64,000 bases of DNA from Strigamia acuminata (lineage: Eukaryota > Arthropoda > Chilopoda > Geophilomorpha > Linotaeniidae): assembly GCA_949358305.1 (NCBI GenBank), contig OX442315.1, forward strand, positions 2,604,001-2,668,000, read 5' to 3'. Made by a program: the position numbers and the translations under genes. The notes beneath the pieces were generated by a model. The model worked only from the letters and a program-made list of their open reading frames with translations, made no database searches and was not told the origin of the DNA. Of this stretch, positions 44,101-54,800 are shown piece after piece. Position 1 is the stretch's first letter; each line of letters opens with the position of its first letter.

Positions 44101-45435
44101 TTTTGGAGTGTAAAAAGCAGTTTTGCTCTTATCCTCCTCCTCCATTTCCATTTGATGATAACCTTTAGTTAAATCAATGGATGTAAAGTACTTGGCCTGA
44201 TTAGTATGGTGAATTAATAGGTCAATACTTGGCATTTGAATTGCATCAACTTCTGTGATCGCATTCAACCAGCGGTAGTCGATACATAATCGATACTTCC
44301 CGCCGGGTTTAGCCACTATGACGGGGTGACTTATATAAGGGCCAGTGGCAGGTTCGATTAACCCATCAGCCTCTAACTCCTCGACCAATTCCGTCATAAT
44401 GGCCTTCTTGGCTGGATTGTACATTCTATATGGCTGGTGTTTCCAAGTAGCACCAGGTTTAAACTTGATGCTGTGCTTGGCCACCTTCGTACAGCCCAAT
44501 TGATCTCGAAATACGTTTTTTAATTGCAAAAGAACGTTTACGAGTAACCGTTTTTCTTCCGCCGAGCTGTTGCAGCCTTCGACGAGTTTTTCTGCCCAAT
44601 CAGGTGAAGTGGGAGTTCCTTCACCTTGGAGACCCAAAGTCCTAATGCTTGCTAAACAACAGTTAAGTTCAGTGGTCTCGTATGGCGCTGTCCATCCGGG
44701 CATGTCATCACAGGTGAACACAGCCCGTCGAGGATTAGGGTTTATCCCCGTTCTACGCATAAAATTGTGACCCAAAATCAACCCACATACATTCTTGTGT
44801 AGAATTATGAAGGTCATAGGTGTAACTCTCCTTTTATCGGCCCATTTGACACAAAGACAAACTTGACCGATAGGTCGGTGATCTATTCCGACCGCGCAGA
44901 CACGCATTCCGCGGGGACATTCTTGTATGAATTCCACCGGAATTTCTGTGTTTGAAAGGAGTTGTACTCCAATAAAACATTGGGTGGCTCCAGAGTCCAT
45001 TAGTGCGTTGTAATCTAAACCTCCAATTTGGACATTCATACGCGGATCATCTTTGCCACCATTAATTAATTTGCTATTGCAAAGTTTGCCAAGAAATATT
45101 TTTCGTTCTTTCTTGTTCCATTTTTCAAGTTTAAGAATTTTCCTTAACTTGAAAACTTTGGGTACAAGCGGTTTCTTTGGCGCATTCCAACTTCCACTGA
45201 AAATACTCAAATTTTCTAGTTGGTCTGTCATGATTTTTAAATTCTCATCGACACCACCAGTGGAACTACTAGCTTTCCGACAGACAGGCACTGCTTCGTA
45301 AGAAATGACCAACGATGGTGGTTTATTCTTCGAATCATCGACATAAGGTACTGTGAGATGACTAGGCTTATGTCTTATTTTAATTTCTTTTTTATGAAAA
45401 AATAAATCATTTGAAAATTCCGAGAGAGGAAACAA
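41200..45435 (-). CDS. pol: Element C pol: PR-RT-RNaseH-IN
   Basis: 1411 codons from the first usable codon (a TTG at 45435, not a real start). The frame is entered by -1 frameshifting from gag at 45480-45486. Protease YNALMDSGATQCF (about residue 147); RT with DLTKGYHQM, LPFGLCNAPSSFQ and LVYLDDIIIF (about 480); RNase H ILTDASHSGLGAVL, YSTPELECLAVVWA; integrase HHCC (HGHPLTGHAGMSK, CTHCQQYKP, about 960-1010); core IDLMGPK, IISDNGKQF, ANITERANRT. The C-terminal tail is Glu/Ser/Lys-rich. No stop or frameshift is visible. Confidence 0.96.
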   Translation of the reverse strand: MFPLSEFSNDLFFHKKEIKIRHKPSHLTVPYVDDSKNKPPSLVISYEAVPVCRKASSSTGGVDENLKIMTDQLENLSIFSGSWNAPKKPLVPKVFKLRKILKLEKWNKKERKIFLGKLCNSKLINGGKDDPRMNVQIGGLDYNALMDSGATQCFIGVQLLSNTEIPVEFIQECPRGMRVCAVGIDHRPIGQVCLCVKWADKRRVTPMTFIILHKNVCGLILGHNFMRRTGINPNPRRAVFTCDDMPGWTAPYETTELNCCLASIRTLGLQGEGTPTSPDWAEKLVEGCNSSAEEKRLLVNVLLQLKNVFRDQLGCTKVAKHSIKFKPGATWKHQPYRMYNPAKKAIMTELVEELEADGLIEPATGPYISHPVIVAKPGGKYRLCIDYRWLNAITEVDAIQMPSIDLLIHHTNQAKYFTSIDLTKGYHQMEMEEEDKSKTAFYTPKGKFQFKRLPFGLCNAPSSFQHLMTTVLGDSLYKHALVYLDDIIIFSDTWENHLLHIKDVLEKLDAANLTINKDKSKFGRTSLRFLGHLISEGSLLPDPDKVSAVRNFPKPTCSKDVQRFVGLANFFRKFIPNIANIARPLTNIMHDQAKFVWDDPQTTAFETIKDILCDKDQALLHMPDMNKPFVILTDASHSGLGAVLCQDVELFCEKKQKLIMVPKAVAYASRVLHGAEVRYSTPELECLAVVWAIERFRPYIEYTTFTLESDAKALSWLMSTPEPSGRFGRWAVKIQCGAFKIIFRRGAMNQVADALSRAPLSALDTPDYDYIEPEEITHFYPTWNGNRCASLQVTETERKHFLTNVGLSLDFFSESYNPVRFHDSGEKGEEEGCTRENCRHIDVHNCNHENVHTALTDILKVVPPTRDEIIEAQLKDPACSKILVYLKGDEKLKNRITDKHWLNAIRGYTLDEPEENKGVMLIYFAPTDEEELNDSGNGFKAVIPRSLVRRALFACHGHPLTGHAGMSKTLDRAKKMYFWPRMSKDTRNYVRSCTHCQQYKPSQHQKHRASYTPHNMTNPWETISIDLMGPKPAGRSQLKWILVIIDNCTKWIEVFPLATASSECIVNKMSEVFHRWGYPKKIISDNGKQFVSTIFNDFCRKNHVDIAHISPYHAAANITERANRTLKMMLALYSDIHSHWPKYLNSFAFAMRTAKSEATNCSPMILNTGRIVPLPFDPRITKHAIKFDKENPEAYVYSILDVIRRAHSEMHRKIQSNYEKHDRLHKDKYYICQFAKGDLVWKATHILSNKDKGISAGFAEKRDGPWEITAILGGGSYTLRKLSDNSKAKAINIQDLMPYIPSYPIEEWTLDQKVGTNESHPTPDWMAGQVINSSELINEPVSIETGDLVEEKEEETSQISSKEDETPQNPSKKRKRFPSPVRQSKRRPKPNTKYVTDFVQLINCLTQVKLG

Positions 45436-45441
45436 CTCGTT

Positions 45442-45486
45442 AGGCGGGGGTTGGGCAACTTGAACAACCCCCTGAATCAGTTTTTT
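45442..45486 (-). promoter_or_regulatory. Element C gag-pol -1 frameshift signal
   Basis: Gag ends ACA AAA AAC TGA on the minus strand. A AAA AAC (45480-45486) is a canonical slippery heptamer in phase, and the shifted frame is exactly pol. Seven nucleotides later GGGGGTTG pairs perfectly with CAACCCCC (8 bp, 11-nt loop). Confidence 0.9.
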
Positions 45487-47525
45487 GTCTCATCGGGAGT
45501 GACTGACTCAGTGGCTGCTGGTAAATGCTTAATTAACAGGTCAACCATGTTTTTCTGGAAGTCAGTAAATTTGGAGTCTAAAGTTTCTGACGTAACCCAA
45601 TTTTGTTTGGGTCGTTTAAACTCGGGGTTGGGAGCAGAGTGGTTAAATCTTTTATTTGTATTTAACGAGTCTGATTTCCCTGCTAATTTTTTGGCAAGAG
45701 CGGGACATTCTCTTTTAAAATGTCCAGGCTCGTGACAGAAAAAGCATTTTCCAGTAGTTTTTTCATACTGGGCGGCAAATAATCGCTCCATTGAACCATC
45801 GTCAGTTGAGTCGTCATTTTCCGACTCGTCTTCATCTTCAACTTCATCTTGTGTTTGCGTTAAACGTAGTGAGGTTTTGGATGGAAAAATCTTAGATTTT
45901 TCGTGAAGTTTGGGAGTAGGATGATTCTCTCGATTATCGTACTCCAATTTGGCTGCAAGTTGAGAACTTTCAAACTTAGAGCGATTTGCTCCTACATATT
46001 GTAGAATGTCATCTACTGTAAAGTTACCATACATTCCTTGTGTACATAACGCCGTGAAACTTTCTTGAGTTAGATTGTCGAATAATTGCGCACGTCCAGT
46101 TTTATCACCTGGCGGCACTTCACCTTGTTCTTGCGTATAACGCAGAAGAAAACTATAAAGTGATTCGTCGGCTCGTTGTTTTACATTAAGAAGTCGCCTT
46201 TCTCTTGTAAGTGGAACGAGGTCGAAACAATCGAGAAAAGAGGCTTCGAAAGTTCGCCAACTGTTAAAAGTATGGCGTTGCTTATGGAACCAACGTTGTG
46301 CATGGCCTAATAGTCGTCCAGGTACAGCAGTGTGTACCATGTCGTCTAAAGGAATGCCTTTCCCGAGTGCGACAGCTTTGACGATTTCAAGGAATCGCGC
46401 AACCTCTGTCTGTTTCCCGTCAAAAATAGGAATCTCGATTCCTTTTCCAAAATTCTGACTGGGATTACTCGGGCTTCGAATCTGACCAACCAAACCCTGA
46501 ATAATTTGTTTTACGTTTTCGTCTGACAAATTAGAAGCAGAGTTCGAATTGGGTGTAGACCGACTTTCTTGGTCTCTGAGTGGCGGATTTGGTTCTTCTC
46601 GAAAATTTTGGCGTCTATCAGGTGGCGGAGGAGAACGAGAATTATTACGTCGGTGGAAATTATTGTTATAATTTCCCCCTCCACCAGCGTGAGATTCGTC
46701 ACTACTCGAGTTAGGATCGGAGTCACGAGGGTCACCAGGAGCTCTGGGAAATCGTTGATTTCTCGGCGGAGCTCGTCCACCCTGAGAGCGGGAATTTCTA
46801 TAATTCCTAAAATCCCCATCAGATTGGGTGTGAGATTGAAAATTTTGATAATTTTCATTTCTCCCCCTTGGTAGGACCGACAGATTAGTTCGAGGCTGTG
46901 GAACTCGAAAAGAATCATTCAAATTCCCAGTGGGAGCGGGTAAATTATTATTTACTGCCGTCGCACTTGGCAAATTTCGGGAAATTGGCGCAGAAATATT
47001 TCCTTGTCCGGAATTTCCCATTCTTTCGGCCGAATTCGATCGCCAAGAACTAGCTGGTAACTGAATCGAAGGTTGAACGGATAATGAAGAATTTAACTGC
47101 CCATTGTCGTCACGAGCAACATTCATTCGCCATCCAGGTAATTGCTGGTAGCGATATGTGGCCGGTGAACGAGGGCCAGTTCGATCTACAGAAACACTTC
47201 GTTCGTTGGTTACAACTACATCGGGAGTAATTACACGATTTCTCTCGTGATGATTATTCGCCGTGTATTGTTGAGCTTCACACAGAGAGGAAAACTGCGT
47301 CACTTCCAATTGGTAATGGCGACAGTAAACCTCTAAATCATGCGGGACGGATAGTGGATCCGTCTGAGAACTACCTGGGTTGGAAACGTCTCTAGGAACA
47401 TTTTCTTCCCCCTGGCTTTCTAAATCAGACTCCACAATTCCTCTTGGTGTTTCACACATACCACCACGTCGTCGTGCTCCACGATTTCCTCGTGTTCCAC
47501 GAACTCTTACAGGTCTACGGGCCAT
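45477..47525 (-). CDS. gag: Element C gag
   Basis: 682 codons from the ATG at 47525 (MARRPVRVRG); the frame stays open to a TTG at 47534. An Arg/Gly/Asn/Ser-rich N-terminal half (NFREEPNPPLRD) leads to the gag capsid domain (IPIFDGKQTEVARFLEIV, RWFHKQRHTFNSW, about residues 365-470) and a CCHC knuckle CFFCHEPGHFKRECP (about 600). It ends TPDETKN at TGA 45477 within the frameshift signal. Confidence 0.94.
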   Translation of the reverse strand: MARRPVRVRGTRGNRGARRRGGMCETPRGIVESDLESQGEENVPRDVSNPGSSQTDPLSVPHDLEVYCRHYQLEVTQFSSLCEAQQYTANNHHERNRVITPDVVVTNERSVSVDRTGPRSPATYRYQQLPGWRMNVARDDNGQLNSSLSVQPSIQLPASSWRSNSAERMGNSGQGNISAPISRNLPSATAVNNNLPAPTGNLNDSFRVPQPRTNLSVLPRGRNENYQNFQSHTQSDGDFRNYRNSRSQGGRAPPRNQRFPRAPGDPRDSDPNSSSDESHAGGGGNYNNNFHRRNNSRSPPPPDRRQNFREEPNPPLRDQESRSTPNSNSASNLSDENVKQIIQGLVGQIRSPSNPSQNFGKGIEIPIFDGKQTEVARFLEIVKAVALGKGIPLDDMVHTAVPGRLLGHAQRWFHKQRHTFNSWRTFEASFLDCFDLVPLTRERRLLNVKQRADESLYSFLLRYTQEQGEVPPGDKTGRAQLFDNLTQESFTALCTQGMYGNFTVDDILQYVGANRSKFESSQLAAKLEYDNRENHPTPKLHEKSKIFPSKTSLRLTQTQDEVEDEDESENDDSTDDGSMERLFAAQYEKTTGKCFFCHEPGHFKRECPALAKKLAGKSDSLNTNKRFNHSAPNPEFKRPKQNWVTSETLDSKFTDFQKNMVDLLIKHLPAATESVTPDETKN

Positions 47526-48365
47526 AATACTCAAAGAAATACACGTACAAAAGAAAAAATAAACTTTAACTGACTAGCGTAAATGTAACACGCTTAATAT
47601 TAAACTAAGAAATAATTTGAAAAAATACAACCTTAGCTGCTAAAACTGAAGTGGCTTCGGGAAAAAACTGTCCTGTTGCGTGGTCAAGAATGGTCCAAAC
47701 GGGCACTGGTCACAAAGGCACAACTGGATGGTCGCACTGTCGAAAAGCAAGTGTGGCTGAATATTGGTTGTCAAACTAGCTTCCGGAAAATCTCCTTTGT
47801 CAAGACAGTCTGCTGCGATTGGCGATGTTGAAAAATTTCTGATAATTTCTAACCCGAAATTCTCAACAATGTCACATCTGGATGACCTACTCCGAGCTGC
47901 ATCGTGAGTGGCTCTCTTTGGCACATTCTTTACCTTGTCAGGGATTAAAAAATCATAATTCCTAACATTGACAGAACAATAGAAAACTAGTCAAGTTTTT
48001 AACCAGTAACATAAAATATTTTAACTTTTTATTTTTTAGTCAGCAGAATTTCTAGTCAAATTCGTTTTTGATCGAAATTCAAGGTTTCGCAATTTTTCAG
48101 AATATAGCCGAATATTCTGGGAAAATCAAAATAGATTTTTTCGTAAGAGATTCGGAATTATAATGAGTTTTCAAAATAATCCAAAAATTCGACTCCAAAT
48201 ATTTCCAAAAGATAATGAGAATTTTTTGAAAACAAATGAATATTTCACAGTAAATTTATAGAGAAAAATCGGAAATTTTCTAATTATAATATCTACATAA
48301 AATAATCAAAAAATTCATTTTTCAATTTTACACTTGATCACAGAGTTCACTTCAATAAAATGCAA
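47526..48365 (-). other. Element C 5' leader
   Basis: About 840 nt between primer site and gag. A 94-codon frame (47640-47924) has no recognisable motif and is not called. Confidence 0.55.
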
Positions 48366-48386
48366 CCTATCTCGGTAGAACCTCCA
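48366..48386 (-). promoter_or_regulatory. Element C primer binding site
   Basis: On the minus strand TGGAGGTTCTACCGAGATAG begins 2 nt after the LTR. It is compatible with a tRNA-Thr-like 3' end; the identity is inferred. Confidence 0.6.
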
Positions 48387-48388
48387 CG

Positions 48389-49977
48389 TGTGACGATTAT
48401 CTTCTGGAGATAGCAATTGCTAAACTAAAGTGTGAACTATCCGTGTGAAAATGTAAAATATGCAAACCTGATGTTTTCTCAAAACATATAACATTTATTC
48501 CGGTTTGAACCTTATATAAATACTATGCCTACAAGTGGCTAAAATGACGATAAGTTAAACTATACAGTTATTTGGCAAAAGCCCTGAAATAATATCATTT
48601 GAAGGCTTCAGTCATGCAATAAGAATTTGTAACGGTCTTATTGCTGTGACGTAAAAGATGTCATCTATGAATGGCTTTGGCTTCTAAATGGTCCGGGGTT
48701 TGGTTCTAAAAGGCGTGTAAATGGTTAGGCTGGGTGGGTTATATCCGAGAGGTGCGGTTGACTTTTCTGTATCGTCACACACATCGCGTCGCAGATAATT
48801 ATTGTAATCAATAATTATTGCGAGATGTAACAATGTGAGAATAAATATTCATATTAATTCCATGGAATTGATCATGATATTTTATAGTCACAAACTTAAC
48901 TAAAACTATGAAAATAAGTAAAATATATTAAAATAGCGCCGAGCTATTTTTGCCCCGAGTGCAATCAACATCTAAGTTAGACTTAAATGTTCCGTCAAAC
49001 CAATAACGAATTGAATCGAAATATCTCGCAGGAAAGGTTATCCATCGCCGGGAAATTACTCCACTCGGTCCTGGCTGGCGGGAGAGTAACCGGGAAATTA
49101 CTCCGCGTCGATCACTCTGATAATGCGTCTGTGAAATATAAATACTCCACTCTAGATTCTACATTACCAATGCGTCTGTGAATTTTACTCCACTCTAGAT
49201 TCTGCACTCTACAACGGAATGTTGGCATGAAGCTGGAGGGAGTGCGTCTGTGGGTTGTACCCCACTCTAGATACTACACTTAAATGTGTCTGTGAATCTC
49301 TCCACTCTAGTTACTACATTTCTACAACGGAATGTTGGCATGAAGAGGCGGGAAGTGTGTCTGTGAGTCTTCTACCCACTCTAGATACTTACACTAAATA
49401 CAAAGTATTTCTACAACGGATTGTCGGAACGCAGAGAAGTATAATATGTGCTCAAGTAATATCAGTATCAAACAAAAACAGAACAAGAGCGAGCTATATC
49501 CGTTTTGCAGGGGGATATATACTCGGTGAGGAGAATAGCTGTTCAGTGATCCAATGGGATCACTGGGCAGTCAAATCCATCCAATCCCAGATCATAGGAA
49601 GTGGATACTCAGGACATAGTCTTCTACTAGGTCCACTACAGGAACTGGATACGCAGGACACATTTTGGATTAAGTCCCTTTGACTATAATCCAAAAGGAG
49701 TCCAACTCACAGTGGGTGATGGGGGGTGACTTCACCAGGTGTAGAGTTTGCACATAATTCAATAGAATTATGTGACAAATAAATCAACTAGTATTTAAAC
49801 ATCCAAAAGTATTTAAAAGTGTATAAAGTTGCAGTGGAATAAAATATAAATAGTAATTTATATTTTATTCACTCAAAAATTGTCGAAATTTGAAATTGCC
49901 GCTAAAACGTATCAGCGCCATCTATTGACAAAATAAACGTCCTAACTAACAACGTGCATGACAGTGTAACCGTCACA
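48389..49977 (-). repeat. Element C 5' LTR (1589 bp)
   Basis: Second LTR copy, apparently identical to 35998-37586, including the five tandem GCGTCTGTG units (49122-49396). Confidence 0.96.
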
Positions 49978-50225
49978 TCTATACAGGAGTGAATGAGTGT
50001 GCACATATCCGTGTGCGCGGCCATGTTGGAAGTGATAAAAAGATACAATAGACACCCTCTGGTGTTGGGAAAAATAAACTAAAACTAACATGATGCAGGC
50101 AGCATTATGCCCAATGTTAAATAATGAAATAAATCCTAATAAATACACTAGGCTGCATAATGCAGTAATACTTTAAGAAATGCACAAAACAAGTATGGAG
50201 GACTGTTTGGCATCGATAAACAACA
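49978..50225 (-). repeat. Element B 5' LTR, part 2
   Basis: Matches 29597-29844 of the intact LTR, including the TCTA duplicated by element C, and ends ATAAACAACA at the edge of element B. Confidence 0.95.
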
Positions 50226-51845
50226 GATGAGTCGCGCCAAAGAAGTGATTCTCATCAAGACAGATACTCTCGTCATAATGAACGGCAAAGAAGCCGCAAT
50301 AGTCCACCACCAGGAGGCACACAAAACGAAAGAGACGAGCGAAAATATTCGGATTCGGAATATTTCCGACGAAATGAAGGAAATTATTCACGAAATGAAG
50401 GAAATTATTCACAAAAATTCGGAGATCGTCAACACAGATCCGAATATCGTTCAGATGAGCAAAGAATACCTGCTGGTAATGGCGGCACGTCTCAAATGAC
50501 TCCTGCACAGTGGCGAGAATTCATTAATAGTCAAATTGACGAACGTTTAGCAAGAATTCCATCCAAAGCTCAAGAGATGGAAGAGGTTTTGCAAAAAAGA
50601 ATTAGAAAATATTGTGCTGGAAATTGGTCACACACAGTTACTGACCCAAGTCAAATAAAATGGGATAGAATAACACCAGACCCGTTTGATGGAACTTGGC
50701 AAGCCGGAACTCAATTTTTTGATGACGTAATGCAAATTGCAAGAAGTCACGGCATTGACCCGAGAACCACACTTGACAAAATTATCCCTAAGATTCTGAC
50801 CGGAGGTGCGGCAAAATGGTTCTATGGTCGCTCATTTGCATCATGGAACGAATTCGTGCGCGCTTTTATGAAGGAATACGGAGAGTCGAATGCGACTTTA
50901 TACCATAATTGGGATAACTTGAAACAAATGCTAGGTGAAGATCTCCGCTCGTATTTGCGAAGGACGGAGGAATTACTTGATCAATTACCATACAATGCTG
51001 ATGACTTTTCAGCTGATCGCCAATTCCGTCGAGGTTTAACGGAATTCTCAGAGAGAGTGTTGTCAATGGTCAAAGCGCCCTTGGCGAACTCTTTCGAGAA
51101 ATTGGCTGAATTTATGAGAACAAATCAGATGTACATTGACGATCGATACATCAAAGATTTACCACCGGAGGAGCAAAGGGGACAAGAGGAGTTGCTGCGA
51201 CGTCAAGCAAACTTTGCTAGAGGAGGTACGAAAGTGATGCAACCTCGATCACTATTCACCATGCCTCGCAAGGAAGTCACATTTCAGCGCGGCAAAGATA
51301 ATGAACCAACTCCCCACCCTCCTCCAAAAATTCCAACTAAACCCACAGCTAGATGGGTACAGGAAGTTGATGATCAAAGAGATATGGCAAGTAACCAAAT
51401 AATCTCTATGGAATTGACTGACGAACACATTGAGACTTTGGTCGAAGCAACAAACGCATTTTACGCAAAAAATAATGCGACAACGGCCAAATACAAGCCG
51501 CCAATGCAACCAAAGTCAGCAGTCTCTAGTGACACCAAAGAAGGCCAAAGTCAAGCGCCAAAAACTTTTTCACTGGAATTTCCAGCAAAAACTCAATCAC
51601 AGGAAACTGAAAGCAATAGTCAAGCAACGACTGCATCAGTTAAAAGTGAAGGAAGTGTAGAAACAGCTACTACACCAAGGATGACGCCTGACAACGCACC
51701 TTGTCATAACTGCGGTGCATTAGGACATTGGGCAAGACAGTGCCCACAACCAAAAAAGCAGTCTGCACCAAAAATGGACATTGAAAAGTTGGTGGACGCC
51801 CTCACTGAAGCCGTGCAAAAAAACTTGCGAGCGCGGGACCAGTAA
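50226..51845 (+). pseudogene. gag: Element D gag, main 3' fragment
   Basis: Open from the copia junction; the first ATG is at 50496. An Arg/Asn/Tyr-rich N-terminal part contains a duplicated RNEGNYS unit (about 50376-50411). The capsid domain follows (PDPFDGTWQAGTQFFDDVM, AAKWFYGRSFASW). A CCHC knuckle CHNCGALGHWARQCP lies at about 51703-51747. It ends at TAA 51843-51845. The frame is continuous with 29191-29351 across the copia element, so gag of D was intact before that insertion. Confidence 0.92.
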
Positions 51846-51860
51846 ATCAGGATCCCGCGC
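51818..51860 (+). promoter_or_regulatory. Element D gag-pol -1 frameshift signal
   Basis: CAA AAA AAC holds the heptamer A AAA AAC (51818-51824) in phase. After 6 nt GCGCGGGA (51831-51838) pairs perfectly with TCCCGCGC (51853-51860). The -1 frame is pol, and the gag stop lies in the loop. Confidence 0.9.
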
Positions 51861-51880
51861 CACCAAAGAAATCGGAAGAA

Positions 51881-54800
51881 TTGCAGGAAAGTGAAGGCAC
51901 GACTGCAGAGGTAAAAGAAGTGTCACCCTCTATCGATCCAGAGACGGGGAAAAGAAAAGGAGAAATGATTTGTGAAATCATAGGCGGAGAAATAGTGTCA
52001 ATTAGATTTCCGCCACCAGAGTTAGAATCTCCTAAAGTCGAAAAGAAAGAAGTAATTGGTAATGCTCTTGTTGCAAAGGAAAAGATTCCTTGTGTATTAA
52101 CGCCTCCAGAAGCCATAGGGACAATGCGAGTTGCTCAAGATGAAGTAACTTGCAAACCTGAAGACGGCAAAATTGTCAAATTACAATTCCCATTATCAGA
52201 ATTAACAACAATTCCAGAAAGTGAGGAAATTAAAGAAGTTGACAACACATATTTTGTGAATGAAATCACACAAGCACTGAAGGAGGTGGGACTTGATAAG
52301 GAGAACGAAGCGACAATTTTTTGGGCCAATGTGAAAAATTCATATGAGAATGACCCTTCAGAGGCAGCGTGGATGATGAACACACCAGTTGAACCAATTG
52401 TGTGGGATCCAGTGTTATACGAACTTCCAAAGCTAGCACCTGAAGAAGGCCCAAGAATAAGAGTCTTCAATGTTTTAATCCCCGACGACGAACAACTAGG
52501 AGGAATGACAACGATGGACATCCTCACTGAGAGCGGAAGCATTGCCGCAACATTAGATTCAGGAGCCAACAGAAGCTGTGTGTCACTGCCGCTAGTGAAA
52601 GCAATGGGTTTGGAAGATAAAATTACCAAAGTCGGGCCTAACATGGCCATAAACACCGCGGACAAAAAAGTTCAACCGATCGGTTCAATTCGAATATTAT
52701 TCCGATGGACACACGGCATGATGTTGCACTATTTTTTGGTGTTGCCACATGAGATGCACTTCATGCTCATGGGGAATGATGTCATGAAAAGAATGAGAAT
52801 CCAGCCGAATCCCCTCAGCGGAAAGTGGAATTTCATAACCACTTTGGAAGTACCAACTCCATACGTTCCGCAGTCCGTGCTGGATAAATGGGAAAAAACG
52901 TTAGAGCAACCAGAATCAACATTCCGGACTTTTGCAAAAGAAACATGTTACAATGCTTTCAATGCAAGATTGAGAATGGACAATGGCGTAGACAACTTGG
53001 TGGAAGAAGCCAAACTTCAGCTAACAGAGGCTCTTCAGTTAGAAGCAGTGCTTAGAAAGCATGAGAAAATTCTCACCAAAACGCCAGAGAAAACACATGT
53101 TTTGCAGCATACAATCGAATTGGACACAAAAAAGCCTATCAGAGTGCCATTTCGAAGCTGGAACCCGCAAAAGCGCGAAATTTTGCGCCAACTCTGTCAA
53201 GAGTTGAAGGACAAAGGTTTTGTGTCGGATGCGGAGGGAGATTATGCTGCGCGGATCGTATTAGTGTCAAAAACCGGATCGGATCCCCGGTTATGCATCG
53301 ACTATCGGCCGATCAACGAGCACACTTTGTATGATCCGCCCCAAATGCCCACAATCACGGAGATTCTGCGGGAGCTCGGAGAATTTAATTGGGTGACAAC
53401 GATAGATCTGACCAAGGGCTATTGGCAGATTGAGTTGCGCCCAGAAGATAGACCAAAGACGGCGTTCTGGAGCCCGATTGGGCGTTTAATGTTTAACGTT
53501 ATGCCGTTTGGGCTTGTCAACGCGCCCATGACATTCCAGCGCCTAATCGAGAAAGTGCTCGGCGATGCATATCGCAAGTACGCCTGGGCGTACTTGGATG
53601 ACATCGTCATCGTGTCGAAAACATACGAAGAGCACATGCGCCATGTGGACGACGTCTTATCAAAATTAGAAAGGGCTGGCTTACACGTGAATCCTGAAAA
53701 GTCAAAATTTTGTCGCAAAGAGCTGAAATTTTTAGGCTACAATTTGGGAGTCAACGGTGTAAGCGCAGACCCGAAAAAAGTGGACGCCATTGCTAAGTTT
53801 CCAGCGCCGACCAATCTTACTGAGTTGCAGCGCTTTCTTGGAATGGTGAATTTTTTCCACAGACTTTTGAAGGATTTGGCCACTGTGGCCGAGCCCCTGC
53901 GTCCACTCTTGAAAAAGGGTATCGATTTCGTGTGGACAGAAGATCACCAACGAGCGTTTGATGAAGTCAAAAAGCTACTCACTGACTCAGAAACGATGGC
54001 GTTGCCGGACTTAACCCGTCCATTTATTGTCCACACCGACGCAAGCAAAAAAGGGCTCGGAGCAGCGTTAATGCAAAAGAACATGGTCGACGGGCAAGAA
54101 CTTGAGGTCCCCTGCGTGTATGTCAGCCGCAGTCTCCAGGCTGCAGAATTGAATTATAGCGCCACTGACCTCGAATGTCTGGCGGTAATTTGGGCGTTGC
54201 GAAAATTCCGAGAATACCTGGAATTCACCCATTTCACTGTCCAGACGGACCATCAGGCCTTAAAATGGCTCATGGGATTAGATGAACCTACTGGCCGCCT
54301 TGCCCGCTGGCAAATGGAACTCATGTCGTACGACTTTAAAATCCAGTACATTAAGGGTCCAACCAACGTGCTTGCAGATGCATTATCGCGTGCGCCAACA
54401 GACTTGACAAGTGGTGAGGAAGAATGCGGAGAATCGGACTTCAATATACACTACTGCCCGACAGAGATCCATTCTTGGGAAATTAAGAATTGGAATCAGC
54501 TGCCTACGCCCAAAAGACCTGACGATCCAATGGTCACTTATTCGTGTAATTCGTATGTTGCACCAACGACGGAGACAAAACAAGACCTACGAGAGGAGAA
54601 ACAATGGTGTTATATGCCAACATCCCAAAATGCAATGGCAAATGCTTTTATCACCAAAGTGACAGAGCAGTTAAACTGCACTCCACCTACTCGTGAGGAA
54701 TTTATAGCTGAACAGAAGGCAGATAAACAGTGCCAAATCATCCGCTTCTACCTGGAAACACAACAGTTCCCACCACATGTGAAAACTCGCCTTGAAAGAA

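Larger units (their letters stand above)
35998..49977 (-). mobile_element. Ty3/gypsy element C (innermost level), apparently intact
   Basis: LTRs 35998-37586 and 48389-49977 (1589 bp each) with the duplication TCTA (35994-35997, 49978-49981), inside the 5' LTR of element B. Gag, pol and ORF3 are all open. Long frames in the two LTRs translate identically, and I saw no mismatch by eye. It is the youngest insertion and the best candidate for an active copy. Confidence 0.97.
29352..50225 (-). mobile_element. Ty1/copia element B (middle level of the nest)
   Basis: Minus-strand element with 493-bp LTRs. The 3' LTR is 29352-29844. The 5' LTR is split into 35749-35997 and 49978-50225 by element C. 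Target duplication GATGA (29347-29351, 50226-50230) in the gag of element D. LTRs TGTAGCAGAGG...ATAAACAACA differ at one position that I saw (29822 T against C). Gag and pol are both open, but the 5' LTR is interrupted. Confidence 0.97.
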
